From Alcaligenaceae bacterium (GTDB lineage: Bacteria; Pseudomonadota; Gammaproteobacteria; Burkholderiales; Burkholderiaceae_B), in the NCBI GenBank assembly GCA_029265795.1, contig JAJUGV010000005.1:1-64000 (forward strand): 64,000 nt of DNA, in the 5' to 3' direction. Position 1 is the stretch's first letter, and every line of letters begins with the position of its first letter. Below are positions 61,030-64,000 of this stretch, in pieces. The notes beneath the pieces were generated by a model that worked only from the letters and a program-made list of their open reading frames with translations, had not been told where the DNA came from and made no database searches. Position numbers and translations under genes: made by a program.

Positions 61030-62550
61030 TCAGATCGGCTCGTCCAGACCGTTTTGCACCTGTTCCGCAGCGCGCAGTACAGCGCGCGCCTTGGCCTCAG
61101 TTTCCTGCCATTCTTTTTCCGGATCGGAATCCGCCACCACGCCTGCGGCCGCTTGAACGTAGAGCATGCCGTCCTTGATCAGACCGGTACGGATCGCAAT
61201 GGCCAGATCCATCTCGCCGCCGTAGCTCAGGTAGCCTGCCGCACCTCCATAGATGCCGCGCCGTACCGGCTCGAGTTCGTCGATAATCTCCATCGCCCGT
61301 ACCTTGGGCGCACCGGTGAGGGTGCCGGCGGGGAAGGTCGCTCGCAGAACATCCATGTTGCTCATGTCATCTTGCAGTTCGCCCGTTACGTTGGAGACCA
61401 GGTGCATCACATGGGAGTAGCGTTCGATGCTCATGGTGTCGGTGACTTCCACCGTCCCGGTTTTGGCGACGCGGCCAACATCGTTGCGCGCCAGATCAAT
61501 GAGCATGACATGTTCTGCGCGCTCCTTGGGGTCGGCGGTCAGCTCTTCCGCCAAACGCACATCCTCTTCCGGCGTGGAGCCGCGTTTGCGGGTGCCTGCC
61601 AGCGGTCGGATGGTAACAAGCGTCTTGTTCTCGTCTTCCTTCTTCACGATCTCCTGGCGCACCAGAATCTCTGGTGAAGAGCCCACCACATGGAAATCGT
61701 CGAAGTGCCAGTAGTAGAGGTAAGGGGAAGGGTTCAGCGAGCGCAAGGCGCGATAAAGCGACAGCGGTGAATCACGGAACGGCTTGGCAATGACCTGGCC
61801 GACCTGCACTTGCATCAGATCCCCGGATTCGATGTAGTCCTTAGCCTTGCGTACGGCAGCGAGGTAGTCTTCCTTGGCGAAGTCACGCCGTTCCTGGGTC
61901 TGCATGCTGGCATAGGCGTAGGGGATGGTAAGCGGCGTACGTAACTTCTCGCGTAGCTGCTTGTGGCGACGCTTCGCCAAGGCATAGGCCTCCGGCTGAG
62001 ACGGGTCGGCATACACCAGAATGTAGGTGCGGCCCGCGAGGTTGTCGACGATGACGAGTTCATCGATCTGCAGCAGCATGATGTCGGGCGTGCCTCCCTC
62101 CTGGCCGGCCGGGAAAGGTTTGGTGGCGGGGCCCAGGCGTGGCTCCATGTGTCGCACGGTGTCGTAACCGAAGTACCCCGCAAACCCGCCTGCAAAGCGG
62201 GGCATGCCCGGGCGCAGAGCAACCTTGAAACGGCGCTGGTAGTCTTCGATGAAGGCAAGTGGGTCGCCTTCATGAGTTTCCACAACTTCACCTTTATGCA
62301 CGACTTCAGTCTTCGTGCCATGGGAGCGCAGCACCGTCTTGGCTGGCAGGCCAATAAAGGAGTAGCGTCCGAAACGCTCGCCTCCCACCACGGATTCCAG
62401 CAGGCAGCTGTTGCGGCCGCCCTCCGGGCCGTTATGTGCCAGCTTCAGGTAAATCGCGAGCGGGGTGTCGAGGTCGGCATAGGTTTCCGCGATCAGCGGT
62501 ATGCGGTTGTAGCCTTGAGCGGCCAGAGCGTTGAACTCTATTTCTGTCAT
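61030..62550 (-). CDS. trpE: Anthranilate synthase component I
   Basis: Makes anthranilate from chorismate with ammonia from TrpG. The 506-residue protein starts [19 protein letters not shown] (ATG 62550, GAGG seven bases before). The N-terminal regulatory part has [18 protein letters not shown]. The chorismate-binding domain has [40 protein letters not shown] and [22 protein letters not shown]. An upstream leader peptide and attenuator indicate tryptophan control. Confidence 0.97.
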   Translation of the reverse strand: MTEIEFNALAAQGYNRIPLIAETYADLDTPLAIYLKLAHNGPEGGRNSCLLESVVGGERFGRYSFIGLPAKTVLRSHGTKTEVVHKGEVVETHEGDPLAFIEDYQRRFKVALRPGMPRFAGGFAGYFGYDTVRHMEPRLGPATKPFPAGQEGGTPDIMLLQIDELVIVDNLAGRTYILVYADPSQPEAYALAKRRHKQLREKLRTPLTIPYAYASMQTQERRDFAKEDYLAAVRKAKDYIESGDLMQVQVGQVIAKPFRDSPLSLYRALRSLNPSPYLYYWHFDDFHVVGSSPEILVRQEIVKKEDENKTLVTIRPLAGTRKRGSTPEEDVRLAEELTADPKERAEHVMLIDLARNDVGRVAKTGTVEVTDTMSIERYSHVMHLVSNVTGELQDDMSNMDVLRATFPAGTLTGAPKVRAMEIIDELEPVRRGIYGGAAGYLSYGGEMDLAIAIRTGLIKDGMLYVQAAAGVVADSDPEKEWQETEAKARAVLRAAEQVQNGLDEPI

Positions 62551-62597
62551 GGGTGCCTCTTGCATTTTGGATAATGAGGCCGGGACAGAAAGAACAA

Positions 62598-62624
62598 AGC
62601 CCGGCCATTTCTGGTAACCGGGCT
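62598..62624 (-). terminator. trp attenuator (intrinsic terminator)
   Basis: On the minus strand AGCCCGG and CCGGGCT form a 7-bp stem with a 13-base loop followed by TTTGTTCTTTCT. It lies between the trpL leader peptide and trpE. An upstream hairpin (62644-62662, GCCACG and CGTGGC) could form the pause or alternative structure. Confidence 0.8.
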
Positions 62625-62681
62625 GCTGTGTTGCTATTCGGGAGCCACGACGGAGCCGTGGCCGCCGGTGTGGGTAAAGAC

Positions 62682-62759
62682 TTACCGCAACCCGGGGTAC
62701 GAACGCCACCAGCGCCAATAGGCGCCGGAAACGGTGTACGAGTTGCGGGAAGTCGTCAT
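62682..62759 (-). CDS. trpL: trp leader peptide
   Basis: A 25-codon ORF starting ATG at 62759 and ending TAA at 62682-62684, coding [15 protein letters not shown] then [10 protein letters not shown]. Three Trp codons fall within four positions (Trp-Arg-Trp-Trp), the arrangement expected for ribosome-stalling control by tryptophan. It lies 11 bases after the gph stop and 132 bases before trpE, with the terminator hairpin at 62598 between them. Too short for usual gene finders. Confidence 0.85.
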   Translation of the reverse strand: MTTSRNSYTVSGAYWRWWRSYPGLR

Positions 62760-62769
62760 GGTGTCTTTA

Positions 62770-63450
62770 TTACTGGCTGGTAGCTTCGAATGCCCAACGG
62801 CAGGCTTCATCGATGCCAAAAACTATACCATCAATATCCAGGGTGTGTATATCCAGCCCTTCGTTATAGCCGTAGGGCACCGCCAGCACAGTCATCCCGG
62901 CCGCCCGCGCTGCTTTAGCGTCGTTAATGGAGTCACCGATCACCAGCGCTTCAGAGGCCGAACACTCCAACAGTTCGCAGGCATGTAGCAGCGGCATGGG
63001 GTCGGGTTTTTTGCGCTCGCAGGTGTCGCCGCACACGACGGCGTCAAACCACGGCGACAGGCCGGTGTGTTCGAGCAAAGGCAGCGTGAATTCCGTGGGT
63101 TTGTTGGTGACAACGGCGAGTTTTGCCCCTTGCGAACGAAAGGCTTCCAGGCCCGCCAGCACACCCGGGTACAAGCGGGATTCTCGCCCGTTGACGGTGT
63201 GGTAGTGACGGTTGAATACGTCAAGCGCCTGCGCGACGGATTCGTCGTTGGCCGGCAGGTTTACCCGCTGGTCCTGAAGGCAACGCCGCACCAAATTCTC
63301 GGTGCCTTTACCAACATAGGTTGTGATGGTTTCAATGGGAAGAGTCGGTGCTCCCAGCTCCGCCAGCATGCCGTTGGCTGCGGCGGCAAGGTCGGGAATG
63401 CTGTCAAGCAGTGTGCCGTCGAGGTCAATCAGAATGGCGCGATAAGACAT
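62770..63450 (-). CDS. gph: Phosphoglycolate phosphatase
   Basis: Removes phosphate from 2-phosphoglycolate, a product of DNA 3'-end repair. The 226-residue HAD hydrolase has motif I DLDGTLLDS (nucleophile Asp), motif II VVTNKPT, the Lys in CGDTCERKKPDPMPLL and motif IV VIGDSINDAKAARAAG. It lies between rpe and trpE on one strand, the order known from other proteobacteria. Confidence 0.94.
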   Translation of the reverse strand: MSYRAILIDLDGTLLDSIPDLAAAANGMLAELGAPTLPIETITTYVGKGTENLVRRCLQDQRVNLPANDESVAQALDVFNRHYHTVNGRESRLYPGVLAGLEAFRSQGAKLAVVTNKPTEFTLPLLEHTGLSPWFDAVVCGDTCERKKPDPMPLLHACELLECSASEALVIGDSINDAKAARAAGMTVLAVPYGYNEGLDIHTLDIDGIVFGIDEACRWAFEATSQ

Positions 63451-63468
63451 GGTGTAAGGCTCGGTGAA

Positions 63469-64000
63469 TCAGGCTGAGGTGTTACGGCATTTGAGAATTT
63501 CGGCGCGCATGGCATCGATCACGGTGCGATAGTCGGGCGCCCCGAATACGGCCGAGCCCGCCACGAAAGTGTCGGCACCGGCGGCGTGGATGGCGCCGAT
63601 GTTGTCGACCTTCACGCCGCCGTCGACTTCCAGGCGGATGGGCTGGCCTCCCGCTTGTACCCAGGCGTCTATTCGTCGCCGCGCGTCGCGCAGTTTATGC
63701 AAGGTGGAGGGAATAAACTGCTGCCCGCCGAACCCCGGGTTCACCGACATCAGTAACACGATATCCAATTTATCCATCACGTAGTCCATCCACCCAAGCG
63801 GGGTGGCGGGATTGAATACCAGCCCGGCTTTACATCCATGATCGCGAATCAGCGCGAGCGTACGGTCTGGATGACGCGAAGCTTCGGGATGAAAAGTGAT
63901 GATGTTGGCACCCGCCTTGGCGAATTGCGGGATAATGGCATCCACAGGTTCCACCATCAGGTGAACGTCTATCGGTGCGCTCGTATGAGGCCGGATAGCT
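63469..64000 (-). CDS. rpe: Ribulose-phosphate 3-epimerase (5' end beyond window)
   Basis: Interconverts ribulose-5-phosphate and xylulose-5-phosphate. About 176 C-terminal residues are seen; the frame stays open to the window end, and conserved sequence ([13 protein letters not shown]) precedes the first internal Met at 63957, so that Met is not the start. [33 protein letters not shown] and [13 protein letters not shown] are TIM-barrel and metal/phosphate-binding blocks of Rpe. It is 18 bases before gph. Confidence 0.95.
   Translation of the reverse strand, partial: AIRPHTSAPIDVHLMVEPVDAIIPQFAKAGANIITFHPEASRHPDRTLALIRDHGCKAGLVFNPATPLGWMDYVMDKLDIVLLMSVNPGFGGQQFIPSTLHKLRDARRRIDAWVQAGGQPIRLEVDGGVKVDNIGAIHAAGADTFVAGSAVFGAPDYRTVIDAMRAEILKCRNTSA

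Noticed and set aside
1-64000. CRISPR arrays, tRNA or rRNA genes, and insertion sequences
   Set aside because: The non-coding gaps were read for regular direct repeats, tRNA-like cloverleaf arms and transposase ends; none was found. Large RNA genes would not fit in the gaps.

Overview
The window is about 64 kb of contiguous, roughly 60% GC, almost fully coding bacterial chromosome with short intergenic gaps. Gene content and order point to a betaproteobacterium of the order Burkholderiales, most likely family Alcaligenaceae (Bordetella, Achromobacter, Pusillimonas and relatives). The evidence is the runs metK-lpxL-lpxL-dapF-DUF484-xerC, hslVU-dksA, dacC-dat-ybeD-lipB-lipA, birA-coaX, def-fmt and rpe-gph-trpE-trpGDC, an SAH riboswitch before ahcY, and short GGGGTC(A/T)GACCCC repeats. 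The genus cannot be fixed from sequence alone. No rRNA, tRNA, CRISPR array, prophage or insertion sequence was seen.

Layout. 1-6.2 kb: the end of a LysR regulator, a membrane protein, HMG-CoA lyase, dprA, def-fmt, a gamma-carbonic anhydrase homologue and an EamA exporter. 6.2-9.5 kb: envelope sugar genes waaC, waaA and galU. 9.6-17.2 kb: cofactor and wall genes coaX, birA, a hydrolase, dacC, dat, ybeD, lipB, an enoyl-CoA hydratase and lipA. 17.3-20.2 kb: the three-gene proton-pumping transhydrogenase. 20.2-22.6 kb: an accessory island with a NirV-like protein, a Crp/Fnr regulator and a small cytochrome c; two copies of one operator-like motif precede the two flanking genes. 22.7-31.6 kb: a peptide ABC transporter, an N-formylglutamate amidohydrolase homologue, an RpiR regulator and a class III aminotransferase. 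31.5-32.9 kb: an FlhE-like protein, a cobalamin adenosyltransferase and a degenerate CusF-like protein. 32.9-39.9 kb: hslVU behind a near-perfect sigma-32 promoter, a Cys-poor DksA, a COG0523 GTPase, zur, and a Zur-box-controlled znu operon that opens with a 48-residue membrane peptide. 39.9-44.3 kb: xerC, DUF484, dapF and two lipid A acyltransferases. 44.3-49.1 kb: methyl-cycle genes metK (structured leader), SAH riboswitch-ahcY-holin-like-metF, and the folate cyclo-ligase. 49.1-55.3 kb: lytic transglycosylase, cca, a MidA-type methyltransferase, a small membrane protein and rhlE. 55.6-64 kb: a HIT-uracil-DNA glycosylase fusion, trpC, trpD, trpG, an inserted MFS transporter, trpE with a leader peptide and attenuator, gph and partial rpe.

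Most genes are housekeeping. The most interesting signals are regulatory or small: the repeated operator around the Crp/Fnr gene, the trp leader peptide and attenuator, the SAH riboswitch, the sigma-32 promoter, the Zur box with its coupled micro-ORF, the in-frame repeat at the start of trpG, and the HIT-UNG fusion. No clearly new multi-gene system was found. The nearest candidates are the NirV-like/Crp-Fnr/cytochrome island and the peptide-uptake/amidohydrolase/aminotransferase cluster.
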